NCBI GenBank assembly: GCA_013396755.1
Contig: VWZF01003402.1
Coordinates: forward strand, 372,001 to 436,000
Reading direction: 5' to 3'
DNA: 64,000 nt
Source of the DNA: Sclerurus mexicanus
Lineage: Eukaryota; Chordata; Aves; Passeriformes; Furnariidae
Shown here: positions 1 to 13,800 of the stretch, piece after piece
How the letters are laid out: each line of letters opens with the position of its first letter
How positions within the stretch are numbered: position 1 is the stretch's first letter
Notes under the pieces: model-generated
Told to the model about the DNA's origin: nothing
What the model saw: the letters and a program-made list of their open reading frames with translations, nothing else
Databases searched by the model: none
Position numbers and translations under genes: made by a program

Positions 1-3000
1 TTTTAATAGAAAAGGCTAATTCATTTGTGCCCATGTACATAGGTGATTATTTTGAGGATTGCCATTGTGAAATTAACACAGAAAAATCTTTTTATTGTCT
101 TTTTGCTTTGCTCAAGACCTGATGTGGTCAACCACTTTGGATTTCTATATGAACTCTTACATAAAGAAAAAAGTATATCTGATCTGTATGCTAAAAATCT
201 CAATGTGAAAAGAAGACAGAAAAACTGATTATTAATGAAAAGAAATTGTAGTAAATTACCATCTTTTCATTCTCTCTAGAAATATTTTACTCTTAAGTCC
301 TAATCACATATTTTATGCTATATTATTTGTATTGTGTGGTCAAAATGGATTTGCACTTTACATTGGTTTATATCTTTTTTTCTTTAATATAGACTTGAAT
401 GGCATAAAATGGAAAATAGTATACAGAATTATTGACTTTCCTGTTTCCCAAACAGGACAGACTCAATTTAAAGCTGTGGTTGAGGTTCTTCTCCATATGA
501 ATAAGTAATGCAAAACTCCTAGAACAAACTTTGTCACTGCGGTGTTTTACAATTGCGTATCTGAAGTGATTTCAGATTTCTGCTTGGGAAGTATGAATTC
601 ATAATATTTATAACCCATTTTGAGAAAAATTGTAATTGAGCTGCTGGATTTGATTAATTACTCTCAATTAATACTGTATTTGAAGAAATTACAAAATGCC
701 GAATTTGAGTTAGAAAATGTTTTTTAATCTTATCAAATTATTGATATCTCTACTGTATGGCATTTCCTGGGAAAAGAGCCACCAGATAGCAAATATTACC
801 TGAGGAGACCGTAAGCTGTTTGGGAGCACTTGCTCCAGAGAGAATGGCCTTCTTCTTTTTAGCTTTCTAAACAAGTGATGGACATTGGAACAAAACATCT
901 ACCTTTTATTGGTTAATAAATTGAAATTTGAACTGCTTTTAAGGATTAGGAATTCTCTCTGTTATGTCAGCCTGTTACCCTTGAAATAACAACTAAGGAA
1001 TGGAATTCTCAAGAGCCTGACTGTCATTTGTAGCAATTTGATTGTGACCAGGAACATTTTTCCCCTCTGAATTAAGCTATGGAACATTTTTTGCTAGTTA
1101 GGGTTTTTTTGTTGGTTTGGTTTGGTTTGGCTTTTTTTGTAGCATACATGATTACTGTAACTAATGTTTCGATTTAAAAACACATTTTCCATATGCACAT
1201 AACAGGAGAAATGCATTGATGTCTAATGCCTGTTGCCACTTCAGTGCAAAAGGAAGTGCTTTGCATTATTCTAAAGTATTTACTGCCTGAAGCCCACAGG
1301 TTCTTCTAGGTGGTTAAAAGGTTGCTTAGTGATTTTATGTATAACTATTTCTCTAGAAGAGTTCTACAATTCTCTAACTATGCATGGTGTGGTCAGTAGG
1401 TTTTCTGAGGGAATACATTGGAGCCAGACCTGGACTAAGTGCTTTTGAAAATGATTGACCTTTGTAATTGTTGTATTTTACAATTATAACTTCTGTCAGG
1501 AGTATGTAGTGCCCATTACTCATAATTTCAGAAAACTAGATTTTATGGATGGCTACACTTTACATTTTACCTGGCTTGGAGCTTTCATGATCACAGATTC
1601 ATGAACTGAGTGGTTTATTGAAGCAACAGAAATATAGGTTCAAAATTACTGTTGATAAATGCACTTACTTTATCAGTACTAAATATACTAAGGCTAACCA
1701 GTGATTAACTAAGCTAACAAATATTTGAATCTAACAATTCAAGGTAAATTAACAAATTCAGATTTGCACTAGGCTTAACTTTACTTTTAATTAAGCATAG
1801 AGCTGCCCAGGTATGATCCAATGTAGTTGGAGGTGCAAACCTTACCAAATAAGTACATCCCTGCTGTGGAGAGGAGAGAGGAGCAAGCCTGTTGACTCGT
1901 CCTTGAAGAGGGGTCATATTCTTGTCTTCCAAAATGGAAGATTCCGGATATTATATTTCTACTTTTAGGAGAAGTGGAGATAGAACTGTAGTTAAATATA
2001 ACTGGTTACCTGTTGCTGCCATCATAGATGGTGGGGTAGCCACTTCCTTATTTTCATATTGTTGAGTGTATTTTTTACTATGTAGATGAGAAATAATGAA
2101 GGTTTTAGTTACCTTTGGTCAGGCTGTTACAGGACCCATGGCTGAATCAGAGGCAGAAGAGAACCATGACACTCCAGCACCACTTCATCCTCCACACAGC
2201 TGAGACAGCAGTAAAGGCCATGTGACCTTTGCGTGCAGCACATTATAGCAACACATCATTTCCTCCTCAAAGGACTGAGTTAGTTATGCATGGATAAAGC
2301 AGAGGGAGGCTAACATCTCTGTACAGAGGTGTGGGTGCTTCTCTGTGCTTTATGGGGACAACACTGGGCTGTGAGGCCTTTGCTTCACCCCGGACACCGT
2401 GCAGTTGTTAAGCTGTGCTTAAGCCAGGTGCAAGGTAAAGTGGTTTGGCACTTGTTTCTTGCTCAACCAGTCTCATCAGTTCTCCACTGGAGTTTTCCAT
2501 GGGTTTCCAGTTACTGTTAAAACTGATGACATGATTCAATCAAGAGATGCAACACCATCATTGCAATCATGTAAGCATCATGGGCACCTTAGGCTTCAAG
2601 TAGCTACAATTAAGAATTGTAAAAATTCTTTACATTTAACAACTGTCTGACATCATTGCATCAAAATGAGCACATATTTGTGGGAAAATCAGTGATATTT
2701 CTCTTTAATACATTGAAATATATAGGTTGCCACAGTATCATTATCTGTGACGATTGATGTAGAGCGTTCAGAGAAGAATAACTGAAATGAATTTCTGCTG
2801 AAGGACTGAAAGTTTGCATGTTTGAAATGTCACTGAAGTTCTGTTCCAGGTGTCACTTCATTAGCCACTCTTCATTCTCTGTCCACCATATACTTATGCT
2901 AGCTGTTACTTTAATTTGCATCACATTTTCTCAATATGGTTGTTTACATGAGCCCAGTGGAAATTGTGTGTCAGCTTCATTCTTATTTCCAACGTTTTTC

Positions 3001-4641
3001 TGTAAAATCATCTGAAAAGCAAATTTTACAACTAAATGAGTTTTTTGAGTCCGTGCCACTGTAATTAAGCAGCTTTCTTCAAAGTAGCTTTGTAATGTTT
3101 TTCCTCACAAATGTTTCCATTAGTTTTCTATTCTCAGAGGCTAAACTAACTTAAAAGTGACTGTTTTCCAGAATGTTAATGTTCTTTAAAATTCTGTACT
3201 GACATTTATTTTTCTATAAAAATGTAGCTTTAGCTTCTGTGAGTTAGTCAAAGTGTATCCCAAAGCTTGGCTGTTTATATATTTTTTTCTCTACTTTTCT
3301 TAACCTCTTTCTCTATTTGTAGTAATATATAAATACCTAGCATCACTATCAATACTTTTCTTAAAATTAAGACACAAATTGTTATTCTTAGTGTTAATAT
3401 GATTAATAATTCTTTATATTTGCTTATTAATTAAAGGGTATATGTTCTGATAGGTCCAGGTTTCTGCCTTAATTTTTCTTTCTATGTTCTGATCATCACC
3501 GTGCATTTAGTTTTAGAAAATATCTTTGGTACTAGACTGGGATGAATTGCAATCTTTTGAAGATGCTTATGACTATACTGCAAGGTAATTAGAGCAAGCA
3601 AAATGTGAGAGATTTTTAACTGTAGAAAAGTAAAATAATTTCTCATTCATGAAGATAATTTTATTTGCACTGATGAACAAACCTAGTTACAATGGAAAAT
3701 ACTGCATTCCTTCTCATGAATCATACTTTTCCCCTTGATCATAAAATGTTGAATTTACTGACTTTCAAATTCTAAGTTTTGTCTTGTTAGATATATCTAA
3801 ATAAGATTTGTTGGTATTGAGTATATGAAACTATTATGTATTATGTCATACATTTGCTTTATCTAATTATTCCACATTAGCATTGTACATGAAGTTTAGA
3901 TATCTCCCCAACAAATTTGAAGAACTATATTTAACAGAGGTTTATATCAAGAACATTTGTTTTGATTTCTTCTTTAATTACTTAATGACAGGTTTTCATT
4001 GCAATTATGAATCATAAATGTAGGAATTGTAGTAATGAATTCTGATTTTTCTGGATATGTACACATGGGTATATGGCTGAAATATTCTGTTATTTGTAAT
4101 GTTTCCTCTCATTTTTAACTAAGTCACTTTGGGTTTGCAATCATTTTTCATGGTTTTAAATTCTATTCATCTGTTTTAGTTCTGAAATGAGCTTCACTAA
4201 CCTCTAAATCAGAATTATGGTTCTGGCAGTTTAAGATATTAAGGTGTATTAAGGTGTCTTAGGCTTTGAAGTCTTAAAAATTTAAAATTTCCACTTCTTT
4301 TCTCCCTCAGTCTTCCTACTCTTTTTGAATGTATATTTGTAAAGTATTCTCATTTTGTTTGATGTAGTTCTGTTGCCTTTAGTCAGGGTTTGGACTTTTC
4401 TCCTGAATCTGTGAAGAGGTATTTTTTTCCTTACACTAGTCAAATAGAAGTGAATATAGTGGAGGTTTTCCCATTATAGTCAACTATTGGACTACTGTTG
4501 TAGATAGGTGTGTGAGAAAAAAGTTTGATTTCATTTGGTTCCAGCATATCTACTAGATAATAATTGTACTTTCCCTATGTAAAGGTTTATTTATAATGCT
4601 TTTAAGATAGTCTAATTTTTTCTCTAATTGTTTTGTTTTAG
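1..4641 (+). other. ARAP2 intron (5' end outside window)
   Basis: AT-rich intronic sequence. I see no exon, no CR1 and no LTR. A low-complexity TTTGG-type run sits at 1104-1140. Short ORFs here have no family resemblance. The preceding coding exon (RhoGAP side) must lie left of position 1, or be too short for me to recognise. Confidence 0.6.
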
Positions 4642-4716
4642 GTTTCCCAGGCTGGAGATTTGCTTATTGAAGTTTACGTGGAAAGAAAGGAGCCAGACTG
4701 TAGCATTATAATCAGG
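4642..4716 (+). CDS. ARAP2: ARAP2 exon a: start of RA domain
   Basis: A 75-nt exon of 25 codons in phase 0, beginning V-S-Q-A-G-D-L-L. The acceptor is a T-rich tract ending TTTTAG at 4641, and the donor GTGAGT at 4717 is a full consensus. A second AG at 4649-4650 would remove three codons in frame (VSQ), a NAGNAG-like option, but the first AG fits the family. The exon encodes the first two beta strands of the RA domain (LLIEVYVERK and CSIIIR). Confidence 0.9.
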
Positions 4717-7700
4717 GTGAGTGGATGAAAATGATACAGTGATTTTAACTTTCTCATGAAAGTTACCAATTTATTTTAATATGTCTTTTTTGTATAATTA
4801 CACAATGAAAGTATGAATTTAGGTTTATCACTATTCTTTTAAATATTCTTTTAGAACTTGCTGTATTGCCTAAATTATGTAAAGACTGATTATTATGCAT
4901 TTTTGCATTTTTAAGGAAAATATTATGATAGAATTTTAAGGGGTCGACATCCTTTTATTTTACTGTAGTATACAGTGGTGTAAATTCTCGCAAATCTGTG
5001 GGCACACCACACAAGAACATTAACAAGTACGCAATAGATGTTGGTTTTATTTAATAATACAGGCCATTTAAATGATGTTCTTCCTAATTTTTCTTTTTGC
5101 CTGTGGCTTTTTTCATTCCTTGAGTGTTAATATGCCAAAGCTTCTTACTAACTATAATTGAGATTTTTCAGCCTTCTGTTGGATAGTGTATTTTAAATAC
5201 CCTCATCTCCATGTAGTAGTGCTCTAGAATGTTTTTGTTACACCTCTTTTTTGTTACACCTATTTCCCTTTTGTTCTGTTCAGCATATGACTCTCAAACA
5301 CTTGTATTTGTACATATATGGGGTATATGGTGTACATATATACACATATGCACATCAGACTGCTTCTTAAAATACGTTTAAAAACAGCAATATGCATCAC
5401 TAAGATAAGAAAACAAAATGGTGCTTCTGCAATATTTACCTTCCCACACCTGAGAAACCATACCAAGGCTTTATTTTTTTCCAAAATTTTCAAGGATAGA
5501 GAAAAGGAATTTCAAGTTACCAGCTTCAGCCTCATGGAACAACATAAGGAAACTATGCTGGAGTCTGGCAAATAATTTATGTTTTTTCAATACATGTATC
5601 TACTACTGGGTTTTGATGGTTTGCTTGTGGGTGTTTGTTTGTTTGTTTTAAGGAAATTGCAGGGAGGAAGACTTTGAAAAAAGAAATCAGAAATCAGTAA
5701 TAAACTGACTCATTTTGTATTACAGGTATCACCTTTGATGGAAGCAGAGGAATTAATTAGTGATATTTTAGGAATCAAAAACATTATTCCTAACAAAGAT
5801 GATATCTGGGCTACTTTTGAAGTACTTGAAAATGGAGAACTAGGTTAGTGACATTAAAATTTATACATGTTTTTGTTATTTAGTAATTTTAACTCATTAA
5901 TTTTTCAATACTTAACATCATCAAAAGCTTAGTTAAAGACTTTATGAAAAAAAACAAAACAAAACAAAAAAGGTAGCCTGCATGCCAATGTTTTACATTT
6001 GGTTGCTGTGGTATCCGCATGACTTCTTTCTACACTTTCCCAGAAGTAATGTGATGAATTGCTGTAAATTGCTTATAAATTGGGAGTTGAAAAGATGTTC
6101 TTTATATTACAGTGCTTCACAGTTCATTAATCATCAGCTATAGAAAAGTAGGTCTTATCAATAAGTTTTAAAAAAGAAACTTATTTTCATTAGAATGTCA
6201 GCATTTGATTTTATAAGGAATAATGCTTTTCAAAAAATGAAATGAGAACATGTATGTAATATTTAGGAGAAAGGATCTTTTTTTCATTATTTAGTCAATT
6301 ATTTTATGTGTGTGGATGAAAAAGGAGGCATAAATTATGTAATCCTGTGTTTATAGCATGTGGCATTATGGTATACCTAGCAGAATCTTGAAAAATTTGT
6401 TTGAAATATTGTTCTGCTGCCAAAAAAAGGAAATGTCACATGCTCACAGTATTAATGAACTATAAAGGGGTTTTAACATTGGGAATGCTTTATACATGCT
6501 GGACCATGTATAAAACACTAGAGCTTTTTGTTTTTAAAGGTATTTAAAATAATGTAAAGTGATAGTAATTTTTCAGATTAAAACATTATATTTTGATGAA
6601 TACTCCCTAATGTCATCTGATGTTTGGAAGGCATGGGGACAGAAATATGCAATGTTTATTTGCACTTCATAGTAAGTTGCTGTTCTTACTATTCTCATGG
6701 TACAGAAGGGGACTGTGGACTAGTTTATTTCTGTAGTGAAGATATCTATTTTCAAGTTAGAGTATAAGAAAATGGAAAAAAGTAAGATTGCTAAATGTTC
6801 CAGTATTGTTTGAATAGTTTTGTTGTACTTGATTTTCAGATGTGCTTACAATAATCTCTTTAGGTTTACCAATATTACTTATATACTCAGTCTTGACCCT
6901 GGCAGTATCAATAACTGCAATGGAGGTGTATTCTCCCTTTTAACTTAAATGATCCCAAGTCCTTCATGTCTTGAAATCTGTTGGTGATGCTGTATAGAGT
7001 TGCAGATATAGAGTTCATTTCCAGATTCATAGGTGTGGGTGACAGCTGACAAAGAATGCTAACATCTCTTCTCTTTAGAAGAGTCCTGATAATTCCTACA
7101 AGTACACTAGAAGTTCTATTTCTTTTGACTGAGTAATCGAAAAAAAAGTGAAGAGGGAATTTAATTTCCTTAAACTTGATATATAACGCTTACAGGCAAA
7201 TGAAAACTAAACTAGATATGGCCACAAGAACATAAAAGTAAGCAAAAGAATAGACCCCACAACAGCTTCTTGAGGTATTTCAGTGCAACAATTAATATTT
7301 TAGTGTGGGATAGAAACATTGTCTGAGCTAATGACTATGGAAGACCAGCAAAATTAAGCTTAGAGTGAGACACTACAAGTCCTACATAGGGTTTCCCACA
7401 GAGCTTAGAAATGGCACAGAGTGTTTTAAACCCAGAACAACCAATCAAAACCAAACTAAATTTCGTCCTAATTCATCAGTAGAGACTGTGTTAATGAAAT
7501 GTGTTCTTCATGGATCCCTTTAGGGAGGAATCAGTGCATCAGAACATGTGAATTATTGTTTAAAAATAAAAATGTTTATTGTTTAAAAATAAAAATAATG
7601 CATGTAGCAAGAGACTTTTACTTGGGAAGACCCCTGTGGTGCTGTGGCTGAATCCAGTAGGTTTTCAAAGGGCTGGAACACAGAGAAAAATAATTCTATG

Positions 7701-10700
7701 CAGTCTTTGGTCCAAACATGACACTAGAGAACTGAAGGACTATTTGAGTCTTTAGTGCTGCATGTTGATTCTACTAGTGGCATTTAACAAACAACAGTGA
7801 ACATTATGTAATCTGAGGCATTTACAATTGAGTTGAAATTTTGACATGTAATGACAGAAACAAAGTTTGCATATTTGTTTCTAATGTACATGACTAATCA
7901 CAATGTCCTTCTGAACAAAAAAATATATTTCTGCCTTTGTTCCTGCCATGGTTTGGTATCTGTCCAGTGCATGCTGGTATTCCATTTATTACACTGAACC
8001 CTGAAATTTTGTAAGACTTATTTTACTTTTTAAGATATACTGCCCTGAAAACAAAGCCTGAGAAGGCAAGAAAATTAGAATCATATTTCCTAGAAAGTAA
8101 TTTTCTACTGATAGTTAATGTTGTTTAAGGGGAAAATTACTAGTTTTGGATATTTACCAGCATATGATGACCTAAGTGAAAGAAAGGATAATTGGATGTA
8201 TGTGTTGACTGCTTGCTGTTCAAAATGCTAAAACTGCAATATTAAAAATTAATTGATTTATTTGCATATAGAAAAGTTACAATAATTGATGATTTTATCT
8301 AGCGTAATGCAGAACATTCAATACCATATGCTTCTACAAAATAGGATGCATATTTTTTTTAATAATAGGTGATTGATGGATAGTTTGTAAATGAGGTGTG
8401 TTACCATTAAAATAGCTAATGGTTTTCAGCATGATGATTTATGTACCGTGTAATCCATGATGACAGATGGTCTTAAATATAACTATAAATAAAACAGTAG
8501 GTGTTTACTGTGGGAGTGCCAATGTTCTCAGAAGGTGTGGTGATTTGCCAGTCTTATGCATTTGATTTGTAAAGTTCTTCTCCTTAAAGTGGATTTTCTC
8601 TCTTGTACAAAGGAAAGCATCAAGTCATTTTAGCTTTATCACATCAGAGTTTACAGTTTTGCAAAACTCCAAAAGAAATTTTAGAAGTTTGATCATTTAA
8701 AACAAAAGAGCCAGAAGAAATGGTGTTAGGAAGTGCAAGTTGAGCAGCTGTCTACAGAATGATATTTTTGTTAGGCTTGGTGTCATGTCAGAATAATAAA
8801 ATCTTTATATAGGTGGTATCACAAGTCTATGGGTAGGGTAGGGTATTTTTTGCATCCCAAAATAGCAGTAGCTTTTTCTGTCACTTAAGTGTGTTATTTG
8901 TGGCTGCTGCTTTCTGAAGCGCTAGTGTTCAGGTGTTCAGAAAATATGTTCTGCTAGAGTGTAGTGCTGTACAGTCCCAAAACAGCTGTTGACATTTCAT
9001 ATTCAACTACCGTAGCAGAAATGAAAAATGAGATTATGGCAGCATACTTTTCCTTTCAGTACTCAAGGGGCACTGGGCTAGACTGCGTGACCTGACATGA
9101 GTGTCACACAGGTCTGACTTTCTCAAGGCCTGACCCACATAAATTAGTATGCAAATGGGAACTCAGATCTTTTGGAAAAATCTCTCTGTGGAGGTAAAAT
9201 GACATTTCGGTCCATGGCTCTATGTTGCAGCCCATAAAGCCATTGTTAAGGCTTTTGTGTTTTCTTAATTTACAGTAGGTGCTTGGTATGAGCAGGTGAA
9301 AGCCTTCAGGGGTGTGATTGTGTGCAGAAAAGATTAATAGAGAGGTGAAGTGTTGTCTTCTCCCATCCACATCAGTGTTGCCTCAGGCAGTATGGCAGTA
9401 TATGTCACACTCAGATTTCTGCTGGATCTGGTAATGCAGATTTAGGGACTGTTGCAAGTTTTTCTATACTTGCATTTGGTATATGAACTTGGATTTGTAT
9501 GGACTACTGGCTGAACTTTCTTACCACTGAAGTTTTTCAGTTCTGTGCTAGAATCTCAGAGTTTGTCTTTTAGGATGGATGATACCTATCAACAATGTAT
9601 GTTTGAACATCTGAAATTTTGAAGTGCACACATACAGTCTAGTCATCCCTTCATCTATTGGTATTTTAATCTTGCTCTACTTTTTGTACAAGGTTGAAAT
9701 ACTGAGTTGCAAGTTTGGTAATTCCCTGACTACAACAACAGAGAGAAGACCTAGTAAGACCATATGTCTTCTAGTTAAAGGAATGTAACAAAACCAGGAG
9801 TCTTTCAGTCTGCTTTCAACAATAACAGGCAATATAATCCATAGCAGTTGGAGGGTTTTGTGTCAATGTTATTGCTCCAAATTCTTGGGTTCTTTGATTG
9901 CAGGGAATTGGTAGCTATTATGTTTCATTTTGTTATTGAGCCTAGGCCAGTGAGGCACAGTATAGCTGCAGGACTCAGTTCTCTGTGATCATAGTTAGGT
10001 ATGTCCTGTGATACTTCATAAGTTTTGTATTTAGTTTGAAAGCAGTGTTTTAGTGTCTTTACATTAAAAAATAGAAAAAAATACAAGAGGCACTGAACAT
10101 TTGGATAATTAGCCATTTGGATTATGTATTGGCTACTGCTTGTTTAATTTTGTATTCATTACTTGTGCAGATCCTGACAGCAAAGACATTACTGTAGAAA
10201 GTCAGTGAAGTCCTTACTTGTCTTACTTGAAAGCATTGTTCTTCTGTAGCTCAAAGTCAATGAGACATTGTTGTCGACCAGGCATATGTGGCCTGTAAGG
10301 GCCTCTAATGTTGATGGGTTTTGTCTTTTAATTTTTGAATTTTATGTTTTGTTTCTCTGGCATTTTTCAGAACGTCCTCTGCATTATACAGAGAATGTAC
10401 TAGAACAAGTTCTTCACTGGAGTTCACTACCAGAGCCTGGCACTGCTTATCTAATAATAAAGAGATTTCTAACAGCAGACATGATGACCCTCTACAGTGG
10501 TATGTAACATCTTTTTTAAACTTTTTTTTTTTGCATGGAGACCTTTGTTTTATAGCTGTTTCATTGGAGCAACGTCTCCCAGAACATCTAAATTACTGCT
10601 ACTTCATAAAAGTTATGGATTTACTGAGGATTGTGCTGACTTCCTCCTAAAACATATAAATTATGGATGGTTTTGTTTCTAGGAACTGTAAGCTCTCCTG

Positions 10701-10834
10701 CTGGAACATAAAAGTGTACAGAAATTCTCCAATCAGTTCATAGTTTGTGAATTTCTGCTGTGAAGCTTGTGACTGCGCTTTTACCTATAGCACAGTCCAT
10801 CTGCCTTAATACTATGCTATACAAACTGTTTGTG

Positions 10835-10876
<42 letters not shown>

Positions 10877-13800
10877 TTTGTATATAACAATTACATTATA
10901 ACTAAAACATATGATTTATATATAGTTATAAAATTATGTTATATTACTACTAATTTCTGTTATCTCGTTTGATGCCTCCAAAGTCTAACTTTTAGCCCTG
11001 CACAGGACCATGCCCAAAAATCACATCACATGCCTCAGAGTATCATCCCAATGCTACTTGAACTCTGTCAGGCTTGGTGCTGTGACCACTTCCCTGGGGA
11101 ACCTGATCCAGTGCCCAACCACTCTCTGTGTGAAGAACCTTTTTTTAATATCCAACCTAAACCTCTCCTGGCACAGCTTCAGGCCATTCCCTTGGGTCCT
11201 GTTGCTGGTCATCGCAGAGAAGAGATCAGTGCCTGTCCCTCCTCTTCCCCTCATGAGGAAGTTGAGGACTGCATGTGGTCTTCCCTCAGTTTCTCCAGGC
11301 TGAACAGATGAAGTTACCTCAGGTTCTCTTCACATGGCTTACACTCAAGGCCCTTCACCAACTACGTTGCTCTCCTTTGGACACTTTCTAATAGCTTAAT
11401 GTCTTTCTCATATTGTGTGGCCCAAAACTGCACAGAATATTCAAGGTGAGACTGCCCCAGAGCTGAGCAGAGCAGGACAATCCCCTCCCTCGACCGGCTG
11501 GTGATGCTTTGCCTGATGCCCCCAGGACAGGGTTGGCCCTCCTGGCTGCCAGAGCACTGCTGACTCATATTTAATTTACCATCAACCAGGACCCCCAGGA
11601 CCCTTTCTGTGGCACTGCTTTCCAGCATCTCATTCCCCAGTCTGTCTGTACATCTGGGGATGTCACCATCCCAGGTGACATACTCATTTATATGACATAC
11701 TCAAACAACTTGATGAGAGTATGCAGCCTTTAGAAAGGATCTGACAATTGAAAGGAAATGTGGGTCTAATATATAGTGGAAAAATATGATTTATAAGTTT
11801 CCCCAGTCTTATTCTTTTTTCCACATAGTAGGTGGATTTGTGTCTCCTGTGAAATGTGTAGTATCTGCTTTGAGGGAAGTGGAAGTTTAGATGTCCAAAA
11901 ATTACTATCCTGTTTTCAAGCAGTTGAAATCCTGTATGCTATCACTAAAATGCATGATGGTGACACATGATGCCTTGGTTTAATGCCCATCTTATTTTAT
12001 CTAATGGCTTATTGAAATATGTAATTTTTTCCTCTCTTACCCATACACAGATGTATTAATCTTTTCATCTATGTATCTCTTGTTCTGATTTCAAGAAGTA
12101 AAAGTCATGCTATTATGCTTATTCTTCTGAAAGTAATGGCCTTCTCTCATCATGCTTTATGCCTGTAAAAGCATATTTCACAAATATGAGCAAACCTGAA
12201 CAAGTGTGCTGTTCATGACTTTTATGTTCCACTTTCACTGTTTCTAAAACTGTAATAGCAGATCATGAATGGAGAGAAATGGCCTAGTTCATTAAAAGCT
12301 TGATATATGAACTCCCATCACCTCACTCAGTATGTGTTGAAGTATAATCAGAAAAGGGATCATAAGGACTGTGTGAGTCACTGCTCTGAGAAACACGTAA
12401 GGATTAGGCTAGTGTCAATTTACAAAATGTAGTACTACTTAAAGGAAAGATCTGCCATTTGCACTCCTTCTTGTCTCCTAAATTTTGCTTCTATTTGTTA
12501 TCCCAACCCATCACTGTAATTGTTTGCATCAGTTCAGTACAGTTTAGTTTGATCTTAGTCTAGACACATTGTCTTTTGACTATTTACATTTTTGATGCCT
12601 TTTCTGTTTGTTTTAAAATAATTAAAACCTTATTAAATAAGTTACATTGGTTTTCTTAGTGGTTTGAAAAGGAAAATCTCTGCCACATTGCAGACTTTTA
12701 ATGTTGGTGTCTGCAAACTCCATGTGGCAGAACAATCTTGTGTGTTACAAAATATTTTCTTGAGAGTGGAATTGCCATTTTAAGGAACTTTTACATGGTG
12801 ACACTGCTTAATTTCTGAAACATTACTTTTTTCTGACTTGATCTTGTTATAGTAATGTTACAAATAAACTCAGTTCTGTGTAGTTTTTGAGTATACAGTT
12901 AGCTTAGTTGTAAAGTTAATCTGAAAAATGAGCAATACTTAGGAGCAACTTCACTAGCTTCAGCTAAACAGTGTGTATATTTAGTGTAGGTGAAGATGCA
13001 GAGAAAGTGTACACCATTCATCCACATTATTTATTTCCAGGAATCGATGTATTTATTTCTTCTATTTCCAATTTTGCATATGTACACTGTTAAAAAGAGA
13101 AAGCAGCTATTCCAGGATGAAAATAAAAGGGCTTTTTTGAGCTAAATATTATACTTCCATCACTGAGTAGTGTCAGACTGAGAAGATATACAGGATGAGA
13201 TTACTGGGGAAGGGATGTTCACAGTGTTTAGAGTAGGAGACACTTGCAGTGCTGGGGCTTTCTATATCAAACTGTACGAGAAGTAACTGCTGGCTTGAAG
13301 GAAGGGGGGAAGACCTTAATCTTTTCTGTGTTTTACATTCTATATATGGATAATTGTCTTAACTGAGTAATAGGGCTGAGGGCAGATGTCCAAACACTAC
13401 TCTCTGAAGTATGTTTTTTAACAGTGGATTCAGGGATTCAGTGCATACAAATGGATGGATGGATGTATGTCCTCTTCTTTTGAAGTAAAATTTGTAGGGC
13501 TGTGATCATATTATGTGTATAATTAATTCCATTAATTTCACTTTGTTACTTGTTTATGTTATAATCTTACAGACTAAATTATGATGCTCCGGACCTTTCT
13601 TTTGTGTTAATGTTACTTCAGAGCTTTGTGTCATCAGCATTTTTCTGCTTTTTCTTCCAGAGACTTGAATGGTATTTGAGATAATGTTGGTTCAATAGTG
13701 AGCCTAAAGGAACAACTCTATTAGCCTCATTTCATTGTGGCAAATTGTCATTGTCTTCCCTATCCGTGCAACTTTCCTCATGTTCTTTATACATAGTACA

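Noticed and set aside
11010..11311. Two overlapping ORFs of 93-97 codons on the + strand
   Set aside because: Antisense reading of the CR1 fragment.
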